The notes beneath the pieces were generated by a model. It worked only from the letters and a program-made list of their open reading frames with translations, was not told where the DNA came from and ran no database searches. Shown here piece by piece: positions 48,671-57,674 of a DNA stretch of 64,000 nt; the stretch's first letter is position 1; every line of letters begins with the position of its first letter. Source of the DNA: Pseudomonadota bacterium. Its GTDB lineage: Bacteria > Myxococcota_A > UBA796 > UBA9615. The stretch is from the NCBI GenBank assembly GCA_024229515.1, contig JAAESI010000071.1, forward strand, positions 99,167 through 163,166, in the 5' to 3' direction. The translations under genes and the position numbers were made by a program.

Positions 48671-49420
48671 ATGCCAGCGGTTTCCGCAGTCATCGTGGCC
48701 CAGAATGAGGAGCATCGGATCGCCGATGCGGTCGCCTCGGCACGCGGGTGGGCTGACGAGGTCCTGGTCGTGGACGGCGGCTCCCACGATCGCACCCCTC
48801 AGATCGCCCTGGAGCAGGGCGCGCGGGTGGTTCATCGCCCCTTCGACGGCTTCGTTTCGAGCAAAGCGGCGGCGACCTGGATGGCTCTGCACGATCTCGT
48901 ATTTTCGTTGGATGCGGACGAACGGGTCGATCCCGAACTCGGCCTCGCCATCCGCCTCGCCGCCGAGCAGGACCCCGATCACGACGCCTGGGTCGTCCGA
49001 AGGCTCAACTACCTGGACGGCGAGCCCCTGCGGGCATCGGGCTGGTACCCGGATCGGCGCATTCGCCTGTTCGATCGGCGGCTCGCGCACTGGGGCGGAC
49101 GCGATCCCCACGATCACGTGATCTGCGACGGCCGGATCGGCGCGCTGGAGGGGCACCTCCACCACGACCCCGATCGCACCACCGAGGCCTACATCGCTGC
49201 CACCGACGCCCACGCCCGCCGCGCCGCCGCCGCCATGACCGCGGACGGGCTCGCCCCGGGGCCGCTCGCTCCCTACCTCCACGGCGGCGCGCACCTGGTG
49301 CGCAAGACGATCGCCGGCCGTTGCTGGCTCGACGGCCGACGGGGCTGGACCGTCGCCTGGACGGGAGCCCGGGGGACCGCCCGCAAGTACCGCCTCGCCC
49401 GCGAAGAAGGGTCCGCGTGA
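48671..49420 (+). CDS. Family 2 glycosyltransferase (WaaE/KdtX-like)
   Basis: A 249-aa cytoplasmic GT-A enzyme beginning SAVIVAQNEEHRIADAVASA, with the nucleotide-sugar motif EVLVVDGGSHDRTPQIA and the metal-binding region FSLDADERVDPELG. The C-terminal half (DRRIRLFDRRLAHWGG, DPHDHV) matches the WaaE/KdtX subgroup, which adds a glucose to LPS inner-core heptose. Its TGA overlaps the GTG start of the next glycosyltransferase (GTGA). It opens a five-gene coupled operon. Confidence 0.85.
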   Translation: MPAVSAVIVAQNEEHRIADAVASARGWADEVLVVDGGSHDRTPQIALEQGARVVHRPFDGFVSSKAAATWMALHDLVFSLDADERVDPELGLAIRLAAEQDPDHDAWVVRRLNYLDGEPLRASGWYPDRRIRLFDRRLAHWGGRDPHDHVICDGRIGALEGHLHHDPDRTTEAYIAATDAHARRAAAAMTADGLAPGPLAPYLHGGAHLVRKTIAGRCWLDGRRGWTVAWTGARGTARKYRLAREEGSA

Positions 49421-50571
49421 AGGTCGCCCTGGTGCACCGACGGTTCGGCGTCGACGGGGGGACCGAGCGCTTCCTCGAGGGGCTCGCCCGCCGGCTCAGC
49501 GCCCGAGGTCACGACGTGGAGGTGTTCGCCACGTCGGTCGATCCCAGGTTCGCGCGTACGCGCGTAGCTACCTTCCGGCGGCTCTGGCTCGGCGGGGGCG
49601 GCGCCTTCAAGCACGCGCTGCTGTGGCTGTCCGCCAGGCTCGCGGTGCGCGCTCGAAACTACGACGTGGTGCTCCACCTGGGACGCACCGGGCCGTTGGA
49701 CATCTACCGCGCCGGCGGCGGCTGCCACCGAACGTGGTTCGACCTGCTGATGGCCCGCGCCGTCACCGGGGGCCAGCGCGCCGCCCTCAAGTTCAACTTC
49801 GCCCACCGCTTTCTGCTGTGGCACGAGCGCACCGCGCTGAGCCACGGCGGCCGCTTCGTCGTGCCTTCGGAGGCGTCCCGAGCCAACCTTGTTGCCAGCT
49901 ACGGCAATCTTGCGGCGGGTGTCGTCGTCCTACCCAACGGGGTGGACCTCGACCGGTTCCACCCACGGAATCGCAAGCTCTTCTTCGAGGAGGAGCGCCA
50001 GCGCCTGGGACTTCGTCCGGAGGAACTGGTGTTGCTGTTCGTAGGGAGCGACGCCACGAGGAAGGGGTTGGACACGCTGCTGCGCTCACTGGCGATCTTG
50101 AAGGACAGCGGAAAGGCGGACGACGTCCGGCTTCTGGTCATCGGACCGGGGGCCCGGCAGCGGGACCGGTACGCGGCGGAGGCACAAGCCCTCGGCCTGC
50201 GTGATCAGGTCACGTTCGCGCCTCCGCAGCAGGCGATTGAGCGGGTCTACCCCGCGGTCGATCTGCTCGTGCTCCCCACCCGCCACGACCCGTTCGCCAA
50301 CGTGACCCTGGAGTCGCTGGCGTGCGGCACCCCGGTGATCACGACCGCGGCCAACGGCGCGATCGAAGCGGTCACCGACCGCACCTCCCTGGTGGTCATC
50401 GACGACCCCGAGGATCACGAGGGGTTCGCCGCCGCGATCGCCGACCAACTGTCTCCCGACGGCCTCCAGTCCCGCCGCGCCGCCGCCCGCACTGCGGCCG
50501 AACCGGCGTCCGAGCAGGGCGCGATCGACCGCTGGGAAACGCTCCTGACCGAAGCGGCGGGGGCGCGATGA
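49417..50571 (+). CDS. Family 4 glycosyltransferase (WaaG-like LPS core)
   Basis: A 384-aa GT-B enzyme beginning MKVALVHRRFGVDGGTERFL, with the inter-domain PSEASRANLVASYG, VLPNGVDLDRFHP, LLFVGSDATRKGLDTLLRSL and the donor-site E-x7-E (FANVTLESLACGTPVI). The GGGCHRTWFDL segment (~residue 95) is typical of WaaG, the glucosyltransferase that begins the outer core of LPS. The start is GTG 49417, coupled to the GT2 stop. Its own stop overlaps the PBP start (ATGA). Confidence 0.87.
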   Translation: MKVALVHRRFGVDGGTERFLEGLARRLSARGHDVEVFATSVDPRFARTRVATFRRLWLGGGGAFKHALLWLSARLAVRARNYDVVLHLGRTGPLDIYRAGGGCHRTWFDLLMARAVTGGQRAALKFNFAHRFLLWHERTALSHGGRFVVPSEASRANLVASYGNLAAGVVVLPNGVDLDRFHPRNRKLFFEEERQRLGLRPEELVLLFVGSDATRKGLDTLLRSLAILKDSGKADDVRLLVIGPGARQRDRYAAEAQALGLRDQVTFAPPQQAIERVYPAVDLLVLPTRHDPFANVTLESLACGTPVITTAANGAIEAVTDRTSLVVIDDPEDHEGFAAAIADQLSPDGLQSRRAAARTAAEPASEQGAIDRWETLLTEAAGAR

Positions 50572-53500
50572 GCGGCGAGGGCCCCACCCGGATCATGGCC
50601 GTCGAGCCGCGCCTCGAGCGGATGGGCCGATCGGGGTCCCAGCCTCCGCGCCGCGGGTTCTTCCGGCGTTGGTTCGTCCGGTTGATCAAAGTGGCGCTGG
50701 TGCTCGGGGTGCTCGGGCTGCTCACGGCCGCGGGCGCCTACTGGTGGTTCGTCGTGCAGAACCCGGGCGATCACCTCGATCGGTCCCACATCCTCTCGGT
50801 GATCAGCCAGGAGTCGCCGGTCTACTACGCCGACGGAACCACGAAACTGGGCGTCTTCTTCGCGGACGAGCACCGCAAGTACGTGCCCTTCGACGAGATC
50901 CCCGCGGACTTCGTGGACGGCCTAATCGCGGCCGAGGACCAGACCTTCTTCACCCACAGCGGCTTCTCGGTGCAGGGGATCGGGCGGGCGTTCGTGCAGA
51001 ACCTGCGCGCCGGCCGCGTCGTCGCCGGCGGCTCCACCCTCACCCAGCAGACCGCCAAGAACCTGTTCGAGCGGCGGGGGCGGACCTACAAGGAGAAGCT
51101 TCGCGAGCTCGCCAACGGGCTGCGCCTGGAGCGGCTGTACTCCAAGGAGGACATCCTCGAGTTCTACAGCAACCAGTTCTACGTCAACGGCAACGGGCGG
51201 GGCCTCGGCATCGCCGCGAAGTTCTTCTTCGACCGCGATGACTTGAGCGAGCTGACGCTGGTGGAGTGCGCGTTCCTGGCCGGGGTCGTCAAGTCCCCGA
51301 ACCGGTACAACCCCTGGGTTCCGGGGGAGGAGCGGCAGGCGCGCGCGCAGCTGGCGGCGAAGGAGCGCAAGGACTACGTCGTCGGCCGCATGCTCGTCGA
51401 AGGCACGGTCACCCAGGCCGAGCACGACGCCGCGATCGCGGCCGAGATCCCGTTCTCTCGGGGGCACTTCCGGTTCGCCCGGTCCGTGATCCTGGACGAG
51501 GTGGAGCGGGAGCTGACCCGGCCGTCGTTCCAGGAGCTGCTGGCGCGGCATGGCATCACGGACCTGGGCACCTCCGGTCTGCAGATCACGACCACGCTGG
51601 ATGCGGGGGTCCAGGAGGGGGCCGCGTACGCCCTCCGCCACCACCTCAGCGACGTCGGCAGCGTGCTCGAGGGGCCCGAGTTGGAGGCGCTGTTCGGCGA
51701 GAAGGAGTCGCTCCGGCCGCTGGACAAGGATCGTGTGCGGCCCCGCCTCTTCCACCGCGGCGTGCTCGTGGCGGTCGATCCCGAGTCCCGGACCGCGACC
51801 GTGGACCTGGGCGGAGTCATCGGGATCCTCGATGCCGACGCCAACACCCGCCTGGCGCGGGCGCGGAAGCGGTCGGCGGACCGGAACACCTGGGTTCAGG
51901 CCAGCCGCAAGGACGTCAAGAAGCTGCTCGAAGAGCTGGAACCGTTCGTCGATCGCACCACCCTGGTGTCGATCCGGGAGGTCGGCGAGGACGGCACCCC
52001 GATGCTGGACTGGGAGTTCTCGCCCGAGCTTCAGGGAGCGGTCGTGGTGCTGGAGGGGGGCGCGATCCGGGGCATGGTCGGAGGCTCCGCCAACGCCGAC
52101 TTCAACCGCGCCACGATGGCCCGCCGCCAGCTCGGCTCCACCTGGAAGCCGCTCCTGTTCCAGGCTGCGCTGCAACTGCGCTGGGCGACCACCGACGAGC
52201 TGGACAACACCCGCGCGGTGTTCCCCTACCAGGCGACCTTCTACTACCCGCGGCCGGACCACCGGGGAGCCCCCGAGAAGGTCTCGATCGCGTGGGCCTC
52301 GACCAAGTCGGAGAACTTGGCATCGATCTGGCTGCTGTACCACCTCACCGATCGCCTCAACCCGGAGCAGTTCCGGCAGGCGGCGGCGCTGGTGGGGTTG
52401 GTCCCCGGCGACGGCGACTGGGCCGTCCAGGTCCAGACCGCGGGCGTGCTCCCCACCGAGGGCAAGCTGCGCGAGGGGCTGTTCGACCGACTGAAGTCCG
52501 ACATCGCCGTGGATCTGGTCTTCGACGCGCGCGACGCGGAGGCCGAGGCGCTGGCGGCGATGCACTACGGCCTCGGGTTCGCCGACGAGCTGGACGAGGT
52601 TCGGGCCGATTCGTCGCTGCCCAAGCGCGAGAAGCAGGCCCGCCTCGGCGCCCTGCGGCGAAGCCTGCTTCGGCAGGAGGCGTTGACGGCGCGGTTCGGC
52701 GAGGCGCGGCGCACGATCCTGGATCGGGTCGCGGAAGGCCGGCCGGTGGACGAATTCGACCTCGCCGGCTTCTCCGTGGAGTCGATCGACGGACCGGACG
52801 TTCGGCTGAGCTTCGGCGACTCCGTGCCCGAGGGGTACGAGCTGTTGACCGTGGCGCGGTTCACGGCGCTGGCTTCCGGCGAGCTCGACACCGCGGTGTT
52901 CGGCGATGACGATGACGATGACGACAGCGCCGAGCCGGCGGATCCGGACGAGGCGTTCGAGCCGGACGCCCCGGGACTCGACGAGGGGATCGCGGCGGGG
53001 CCCCGCGGGTTCGACGTGATCCAGCTGCTGGCGCGCGACCGCGTGCTCCTGGAGGGGCAGCTGACCCCCGAGCTGATGGCGACGATCCGCACCAGCATCG
53101 ACGAGGCGCGGGCCGCGCTCGGCCCCGACGTCGACCTCTACAGCTTCGACATGCTCGCCTTGTGCCGCGACTTCCGCACCCTCGTGGGGCTGCGCTACCT
53201 CGTCGGTCTGGCCCAGCGCAGCGGGGTCCGGTCGCCGCTGGACCCGGTGCTGTCGATGCCGCTGGGGAGCTCGGACATCACGCTGCTGGAGGCGGCCCAG
53301 GTCTACGAGGTGATGCTGACGGGGAGCACGTGGCGGTTCTTCGCGGACCCGCTCGCGGCCGACGCGAGCCTCGCCAAGGGGGCGGCCCCGGTGGAGTTGC
53401 AGGAGCCGTACGACCAGCGGCGCGCCACACCGTTCCCGGACACCTCGATCATCGCCCAGATCCGCATGCCCGACGGTCGGGTGCTGTTCCAAGCCGCGCG

Positions 53501-54137
53501 CGAAGAGCTGCCGGTCCAGGACGCCGCCCTCAGCGCCGACGTCGGCGGGTTCCTCCGCACCACGGTCTCCCACGGCACCGGCCGGCGGGCCGAAGGAGCG
53601 ATTCGCCCGATCTCCGACGACGAGGATCGGGCGTCCCGGCTGAGGCGGGCGGACGTTCGGCTCCCGGTGTTCGGCAAGACCGGCACGACCAACTCGTACC
53701 GCAACTCCGCGTTCGTCGGCATGGTCCCCACGCTGGCGCCCAACGACGACCAGTTGGGGTGGGGCCACGGATACGTGATCGCGACCTACGTGGGGTACGA
53801 CGACAACCGCGAGATGAAGCGGGGGAGCGTGCGCATCCAGGGAGCCTCGGGCTCGCTTCCGGTCTGGATCGGGACCGCGCAGGCCTCGGCGGAGGCGAGC
53901 GACGTCGGCACCCGGGCGGATCTGGCCGAGTTGGCCTTCTCCGGCGGGCGCACGTTGCCGATCGACTGGCCCGACACCCAGGTCCCGATTACGGTGGACC
54001 TTCGTACCGGCCTTCCCCCGACGGCCGACAGCCCCGCCCCCGAAGGGGACGAGGAGGGAACCACGGTCGTGTACCGCCGCCGCGACGAACGCGCTTTCGC
54101 CCCCTATCGCCCCATCGAAGAGGGAAGCCGGAAATGA
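50568..54137 (+). CDS. Class A penicillin-binding protein (GT51 plus transpeptidase), enlarged
   Basis: A 1189-aa bitopic peptidoglycan synthase. A cytoplasmic N-terminus of ~40 residues is followed by a transmembrane helix (~42-64). The GT51 domain has AAEDQTFFTHSGFSVQGIG and GGSTLTQQTAKNLFERRG. The transpeptidase shows SxxK (LGSTWKPLLFQAA), SxN (KSEN) and KTG (VFGKTGTTNSYRNSAFVG). It is much longer than usual (~750-850 aa): residues ~650-870 between SxN and KTG form an insert with an Asp run (~780-786) and acidic low complexity. A Pro/Glu-rich tail follows KTG. Overlapping starts and stops tie it to the WaaG-like and lipoprotein genes. Confidence 0.9.
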   Translation: MSGEGPTRIMAVEPRLERMGRSGSQPPRRGFFRRWFVRLIKVALVLGVLGLLTAAGAYWWFVVQNPGDHLDRSHILSVISQESPVYYADGTTKLGVFFADEHRKYVPFDEIPADFVDGLIAAEDQTFFTHSGFSVQGIGRAFVQNLRAGRVVAGGSTLTQQTAKNLFERRGRTYKEKLRELANGLRLERLYSKEDILEFYSNQFYVNGNGRGLGIAAKFFFDRDDLSELTLVECAFLAGVVKSPNRYNPWVPGEERQARAQLAAKERKDYVVGRMLVEGTVTQAEHDAAIAAEIPFSRGHFRFARSVILDEVERELTRPSFQELLARHGITDLGTSGLQITTTLDAGVQEGAAYALRHHLSDVGSVLEGPELEALFGEKESLRPLDKDRVRPRLFHRGVLVAVDPESRTATVDLGGVIGILDADANTRLARARKRSADRNTWVQASRKDVKKLLEELEPFVDRTTLVSIREVGEDGTPMLDWEFSPELQGAVVVLEGGAIRGMVGGSANADFNRATMARRQLGSTWKPLLFQAALQLRWATTDELDNTRAVFPYQATFYYPRPDHRGAPEKVSIAWASTKSENLASIWLLYHLTDRLNPEQFRQAAALVGLVPGDGDWAVQVQTAGVLPTEGKLREGLFDRLKSDIAVDLVFDARDAEAEALAAMHYGLGFADELDEVRADSSLPKREKQARLGALRRSLLRQEALTARFGEARRTILDRVAEGRPVDEFDLAGFSVESIDGPDVRLSFGDSVPEGYELLTVARFTALASGELDTAVFGDDDDDDDSAEPADPDEAFEPDAPGLDEGIAAGPRGFDVIQLLARDRVLLEGQLTPELMATIRTSIDEARAALGPDVDLYSFDMLALCRDFRTLVGLRYLVGLAQRSGVRSPLDPVLSMPLGSSDITLLEAAQVYEVMLTGSTWRFFADPLAADASLAKGAAPVELQEPYDQRRATPFPDTSIIAQIRMPDGRVLFQAAREELPVQDAALSADVGGFLRTTVSHGTGRRAEGAIRPISDDEDRASRLRRADVRLPVFGKTGTTNSYRNSAFVGMVPTLAPNDDQLGWGHGYVIATYVGYDDNREMKRGSVRIQGASGSLPVWIGTAQASAEASDVGTRADLAELAFSGGRTLPIDWPDTQVPITVDLRTGLPPTADSPAPEGDEEGTTVVYRRRDERAFAPYRPIEEGSRK

Positions 54138-55339
54138 TCGACCGCACCGGGCGCGCCCCGCTGCTCCTAGCCCTGGGTCTGCTGCTGACCGGCTGCCCGA
54201 CCACCGGAGGGTCCGGCTCGGGCACCTCGGGAAACCAGACTCCGGATCCGGATCCGCAGCGCGTGGATCCGCCGACGCGCGTCGACCCGCCCGAGGCCGA
54301 CTGCCCCGAGCCGGTGGTCCTCGAGCCGACCCCCACCGGGGAGCCGCTGCTGGCGGCGCCCGATCTTGCGGTCGCGGTGCGGCTCCACGACGACGGCGAC
54401 CTCGAGGGTGCGCTGGCCGAGGGCTACGCGGTCCTGGACGGCCTGCAAGACCTGGGGATCGACTCCCTCTCTCTGCGGCTGCTGTTGGGCACGTGGGCGT
54501 TGGAAGCGGGCGACGGGCTGCTCGCCGAGGAGCAGTTCGAGATCGTGCTGGGTTCCGAGGGGACCGAGGCGCGCATGCTCAAGAAGGCGATGGCGGGACT
54601 CAGCGACGCCCGCGCGGTGCTCCTGGGGCCCGAGGGCGCTGCGCTCGCGGATGCGCGGGACGCGATCGAGTGGGGTGACCTGGCGGAGGCGGACCGACTG
54701 CTCAGCGAGCTGCTGTTCGGCGAGGCCGAGCAGGAGGTGATCCGGCAGGCCGAGGATCTCCGCGGACAGGTGACGGAGCGGGCGATCGAGCGGGCCGACG
54801 CGGAGTTGAAGCGAGCCGAGGACATCCTCAGCGGACCTGGCCCCTACGACCTCGTGGTCGAGCTCCTGGACGAGGTGAAGGCGTTGCCGGAAGGCACCTG
54901 GGATCGGGCCGAGGAGCGTCGATTGCGCGCCTGGTACCGGAGCCTCGCGGTGGATCAGCCGCCCGAAGGAAACCCCGCTCAGCAGGAGTGGGACGCGATC
55001 CTCGCCGCCGGCCGCTCCAAGGTCGCCTCCACCGACTACCGGGAAGCGCTGGCGCTGTTCGCGAAGCTGGACGGCACCCCGCTGCAGCAGACGGCCCGGG
55101 CCGAGGCGCGAGGCGCCGCGGACGTGCTCGTGAAGGAAGAGCGGCAGCGCGCCGCGACGTTGTTCGTGGCGGCCAAGAAGAAGGCCACGCGGGACGATCG
55201 GGTGGCGGCGATGGTGCAGGTCCGTGAGCTGCTCGCGTCGCTCGCGGCGGAGTTCCCCGACAGCAGCTACGCCGAGCGGGTGACCCGCAACCTGTCGGTG
55301 GTCGAGGACGAGCTTCGCAAGGAAGGCTGGGAAGGCTGA
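54134..55339 (+). CDS. Lipoprotein with helical (TPR-like) repeats
   Basis: A 401-aa lipoprotein: the signal LLLALGLLLTGC has a lipobox with Cys21. A Gly/Ser then Pro/Asp linker (~22-55) is followed by about 330 residues of amphipathic helices (AVRLHDDGDLEGALAEGYAV, DAIEWGDLAEADRLLSELLF, DYREALALFAKLDG) that look like degenerate TPRs. Located directly after the PBP gene with an ATGA overlap, it may be an outer-membrane activator of that PBP, in the way LpoA (also TPR-like) activates PBP1A in E. coli; this is inferred from context. Its stop overlaps the FKBP start. Confidence 0.78.
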   Translation: MIDRTGRAPLLLALGLLLTGCPTTGGSGSGTSGNQTPDPDPQRVDPPTRVDPPEADCPEPVVLEPTPTGEPLLAAPDLAVAVRLHDDGDLEGALAEGYAVLDGLQDLGIDSLSLRLLLGTWALEAGDGLLAEEQFEIVLGSEGTEARMLKKAMAGLSDARAVLLGPEGAALADARDAIEWGDLAEADRLLSELLFGEAEQEVIRQAEDLRGQVTERAIERADAELKRAEDILSGPGPYDLVVELLDEVKALPEGTWDRAEERRLRAWYRSLAVDQPPEGNPAQQEWDAILAAGRSKVASTDYREALALFAKLDGTPLQQTARAEARGAADVLVKEERQRAATLFVAAKKKATRDDRVAAMVQVRELLASLAAEFPDSSYAERVTRNLSVVEDELRKEGWEG

Positions 55340-55731
55340 TGGGGCTGCGCACCTTCCTGAAGGGGCTGTCCGGCGGCGGCGGCGAGCTCGAGATCGAGGA
55401 CCTCGTCGTGGGCGAGGGCGAAGAGGCTCGCCCCGGGATGAAGGTCGAAGTGCACTACGTCGGCACGCTGACGGACGGCACGAAGTTCGACGCCTCACGC
55501 GATCGTGCCCAGCCGTTCGTGTTTCCGCTGGGCGGAGGCCGGGTGATCGAAGGCTGGGACGAGGGCGTCGTCGGCATGAAGGTGGGCGGTACGCGCCGGC
55601 TCACGGTCCCCGCCCGCCTGGGCTACGGGCGCCGCGGAGCGCCGCCGTCGATTCCGGGTGGGGCGACGCTGGTGTTCGAGATCGAGCTGCTGCGGATCAA
55701 GCGCGGCAACGCCTCCGGGATGCCCTGCTAG
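55339..55731 (+). CDS. FKBP-type peptidyl-prolyl isomerase
   Basis: A 130-aa single-domain FKBP. The core runs from ~residue 18 to 123: VEVHYVGTLTDGTKFDASRD, FPLGGGRVIEGWDEGVVGMK, GGTRRLTVPARLGYGRRGAP and LVFEIELLRI, with active-site residues of the FK506-binding pocket (Tyr, Phe/Asp, Ile, Trp) in place. No signal peptide is obvious, so it is cytoplasmic or exported by another route. It assists protein folding. The start overlaps the previous stop (TGATG). Confidence 0.93.
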   Translation: MGLRTFLKGLSGGGGELEIEDLVVGEGEEARPGMKVEVHYVGTLTDGTKFDASRDRAQPFVFPLGGGRVIEGWDEGVVGMKVGGTRRLTVPARLGYGRRGAPPSIPGGATLVFEIELLRIKRGNASGMPC

Positions 55732-55761
55732 CGCCCCGACTCGGTCTAGAATGGGGCATGC

Positions 55762-57171
55762 GTGCTCCTGCACTTGCTGCTCCTCGCCCTCCCCCTCCTG
55801 CTGACCGGCTGCCCCGACGACGACGACGATTCGGCGCTCCCGGGGGACGACGACGACGCGGTCTCCGATGACGACGACGCCACCGACGACGACGACGCCA
55901 CCGACGACGACGACGCGACGGACGACGACGACGCCCCGCCGCCCAAGGACGCCGACGGAGACGGCCACCCCGCGGACGTCGACTGCGACGACGGCAACGA
56001 CGCCTTCTATCCCGGCGCTCCCGAGCTGTGCGACGGCCAGGACAACGACTGCGACGGCGTGGTGCCCGACACCGAGATCGACGACGACGGCGACGGAGTC
56101 ACCGAGTGCTCCGCCGAGCCGGACTGCGACGACGCCGACATCAACAACTTCGACGGCAACCCCGAGGTCTGCGACGGCGCCGACAACGACTGCGACACGG
56201 TGATTCCGACCGACGAGATCGACGACGACAGCGACGGGCAGGCCGAGTGCGAAGGCGACTGCGACGATGCCGACATCAACAACCTCGACGGCAACGCCGA
56301 GGTCTGCGACGGCGCCGACAACAACTGCGACACGCTCCTGTCCGACGACGAGATCGACAACGACACCGACGGCCAGACCGAGTGCGACGGCGACTGCGAC
56401 GACGCCGACGTCAACAACTTCGACGGCAACGCCGAGGTCTGCGACGGCGCGGACAACGACTGCGACACCGTCGGTGACGCCGGCTTCCCCGGCGGTGACG
56501 AGGACATCTGCGTCGGTCTGGACTGCGCCACGATCCTGGCGTTGGAGCCTGGGTCCCTGGACGACGTCTACTGGATCGAGCCGACCGGCGATCCGGCGGC
56601 GGACCCGATCGAGGTCTCCTGCGACATGACCAACGGCGGCTGGACCGTCTTTCAGCGTCGGGAGGACGGCTCCGTCGACTTCTACCGGGGCTGGGCCGAG
56701 TACGAGGCCGGCTTCGGCGACGCCGACGGCGAGCACTGGCTCGGTCTGGAGGCGCTGAACGTGTTCACCACCACGGTCGCCTCGGAGTTGCGGGTGGATC
56801 TGACCCAGGCCGATGGGACCACCTGGTACGCCGAGTACACGACCTTTGGCGTGGGCAACGCGGGCTCGTCCTACGTGCTGTCGGTGGACGGCTACACCGG
56901 CGACATCCCCGACTGCGTCGGCAGCGGCGGCTCAGGGATGGGCTACCACGACGGCATGCCCTTCTCGACGTTCGACGCGGACAACGAGAACTGGGGCAAC
57001 AACTGCGCCTCCGCCTTCCAAGGGGCCTGATGGTACAACTCGTGCCACTACAACAACCTCAACGGGTTCTACTACGGAGGCCCCCACGCCTCGTACGCGG
57101 ACGGCATCAACTGGTACTGCGCGGCCGGGTACTACGAGGCGATGGTCTTCAGCGAGATGAAGATGCGCTGA
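55762..57171 (+). pseudogene. MopE-like / fibrinogen-domain lipoprotein, interrupted by TGA
   Basis: Starts at GTG 55762, the first start after an in-frame TAG. The signal LLLLALPLLLTGC (Cys17) leads into Asp-rich DDDDAT repeats (~18-58). Putative metal-binding repeats follow (~60-245) with the pattern CDGxDNDCD and DGDGxxxxxDCDD, then a fibrinogen-related C-terminal domain (~255-469: GWTVFQRREDGSVDFYRGWA). An in-frame TGA at 57028-57030 replaces the first Trp of the conserved WWYNSCHYNNLNG motif. Reading continues intact for 46 more codons (YYGGPHASYADGINWY, EMKMR) to a TGA at 57171. This is either a true nonsense mutation (stable product truncated to 422 aa) or a sequence error. Confidence 0.8.
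56022..56480 (+). repeat. MopE-type tandem repeats (about 117-120 bp unit)
   Basis: Roughly four units encoding EVCDGADNDCDT, then an acidic stretch with EIDDDSDG, then ECEGDCDDADINN..DGNA. The nucleotide identity of the last three is high, implying recent duplication. Each unit supplies three to four Cys plus Asp ladders of calcium-binding type. Confidence 0.85.
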
Positions 57172-57177
57172 GCTGGT

Positions 57178-57510
57178 CTAGGGCCAGTCGGCTTCCTTGA
57201 ACCCGACGAGCACGCGGTCTCCCAGGTCCAGGATCGGCCGCTTGATGAGCATGCTGTCGGCCACCAGCGCCTCGTACTTGTCCTGGTCCGTCATCGAGCC
57301 GATGCGGTCCTTGAACCCACCCCCGCGGTAGGACTGCCCGGCGACGTTGAAGAACTTCTTGAGGGGCAGCCCCGAACGCCCGTGCAGATCAGCCAACTCC
57401 GCCGCGGTGGGCGGGTCGGTCTTCAGCTCCACGACCGTGACGTCCCGCCCGCCCAGGTGCTTGCGCGCCTTCTTGCAGGTGGAACAGCCGGCGTACCAAT
57501 AGAGCTTCAT
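57178..57510 (-). CDS. ArsC/Spx-family (YffB-like) reductase
   Basis: A thioredoxin-fold protein of about 110 aa: KLYWYAGCSTCKKARKHLGG has a CxxC redox pair at residues 9-12. Family signatures ELADLHGRSGLPLKKFFNVA, SMLIKRPILDLGDRVLVGFK follow. This is the ArsC/Spx/YffB group; the CxxC and the loss of the arsenate-binding Arg context favour a YffB- or Spx-like thiol protein over a true arsenate reductase. The start is taken at 57510 (MKLYWY), since family members begin with the first strand; ATG 57519 is three codons upstream. It is convergent with the broken MopE-like gene and followed in the genome by tRNA-CAU. Confidence 0.85.
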   Translation of the reverse strand: MKLYWYAGCSTCKKARKHLGGRDVTVVELKTDPPTAAELADLHGRSGLPLKKFFNVAGQSYRGGGFKDRIGSMTDQDKYEALVADSMLIKRPILDLGDRVLVGFKEADWP

Positions 57511-57538
57511 TGGGGGCATTCCCGGGGAAAGAGGCGGT

Positions 57539-57615
57539 TGGTAGCAGGAGGCAGACTTGAACTGCCGACCTAGCGATTATGAGTCGCTCGCTCTAACCAA
57601 CTGAGCTACCCTGCC
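57539..57615 (-). tRNA. tRNA with CAU anticodon, probably tRNA-Ile2 (lysidine type)
   Basis: A cloverleaf on the minus strand: acceptor GGCAGGG/TCCTGCT (two G-U pairs), D-arm AGCTCAGTTGGTTAGAGC, anticodon stem-loop GCGACTCATAATCGC, T-arm GGCAG-TTCAAGT-CTGCC, discriminator A, and encoded CCA. The anticodon arm and adjacent AGGTCG/TTCAAGTC closely resemble E. coli tRNA-Ile2, which reads AUA after lysidine modification. Elongator tRNA-Met is the alternative. Confidence 0.8.
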
Positions 57616-57643
57616 AAACCGATTTTCCGAGACGGGAGCGGCA

Positions 57644-57672
57644 CTTTTAAAGCTCTTTTGCAGCTCCGTCAA
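57644..57672 (-). promoter_or_regulatory. tRNA-CAU promoter
   Basis: TTGACG (57672-57667), 17-bp spacer, TAAAAG (57649-57644) on the minus strand, about 30 bp upstream of the mature tRNA. The -35 box lies 3 bp from the divergent acyltransferase start. Confidence 0.55.
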
Positions 57673-57674
57673 CC

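Noticed and set aside
50922..53768. A 948-codon minus-strand frame opposite the PBP
   Set aside because: It shows no recognisable motif, while the plus strand carries complete GT51 and transpeptidase motifs.
57028..57030. Reassignment of TGA to tryptophan in this organism
   Set aside because: TGA ends several well-defined genes in the window (for example the PBP and the tRNA-adjacent glycosyltransferase), so it is a normal stop codon.
57178..57510. Arsenate reductase ArsC proper
   Set aside because: The active site is CxxC with no clear arsenate-binding Arg context and there are no ars genes nearby; a YffB/Spx-like call is safer.
57539..57615. tRNA-Met (elongator) as first choice
   Set aside because: Not excluded, but the anticodon arm and following nucleotides are closer to tRNA-Ile2; it is reported as probable Ile2.
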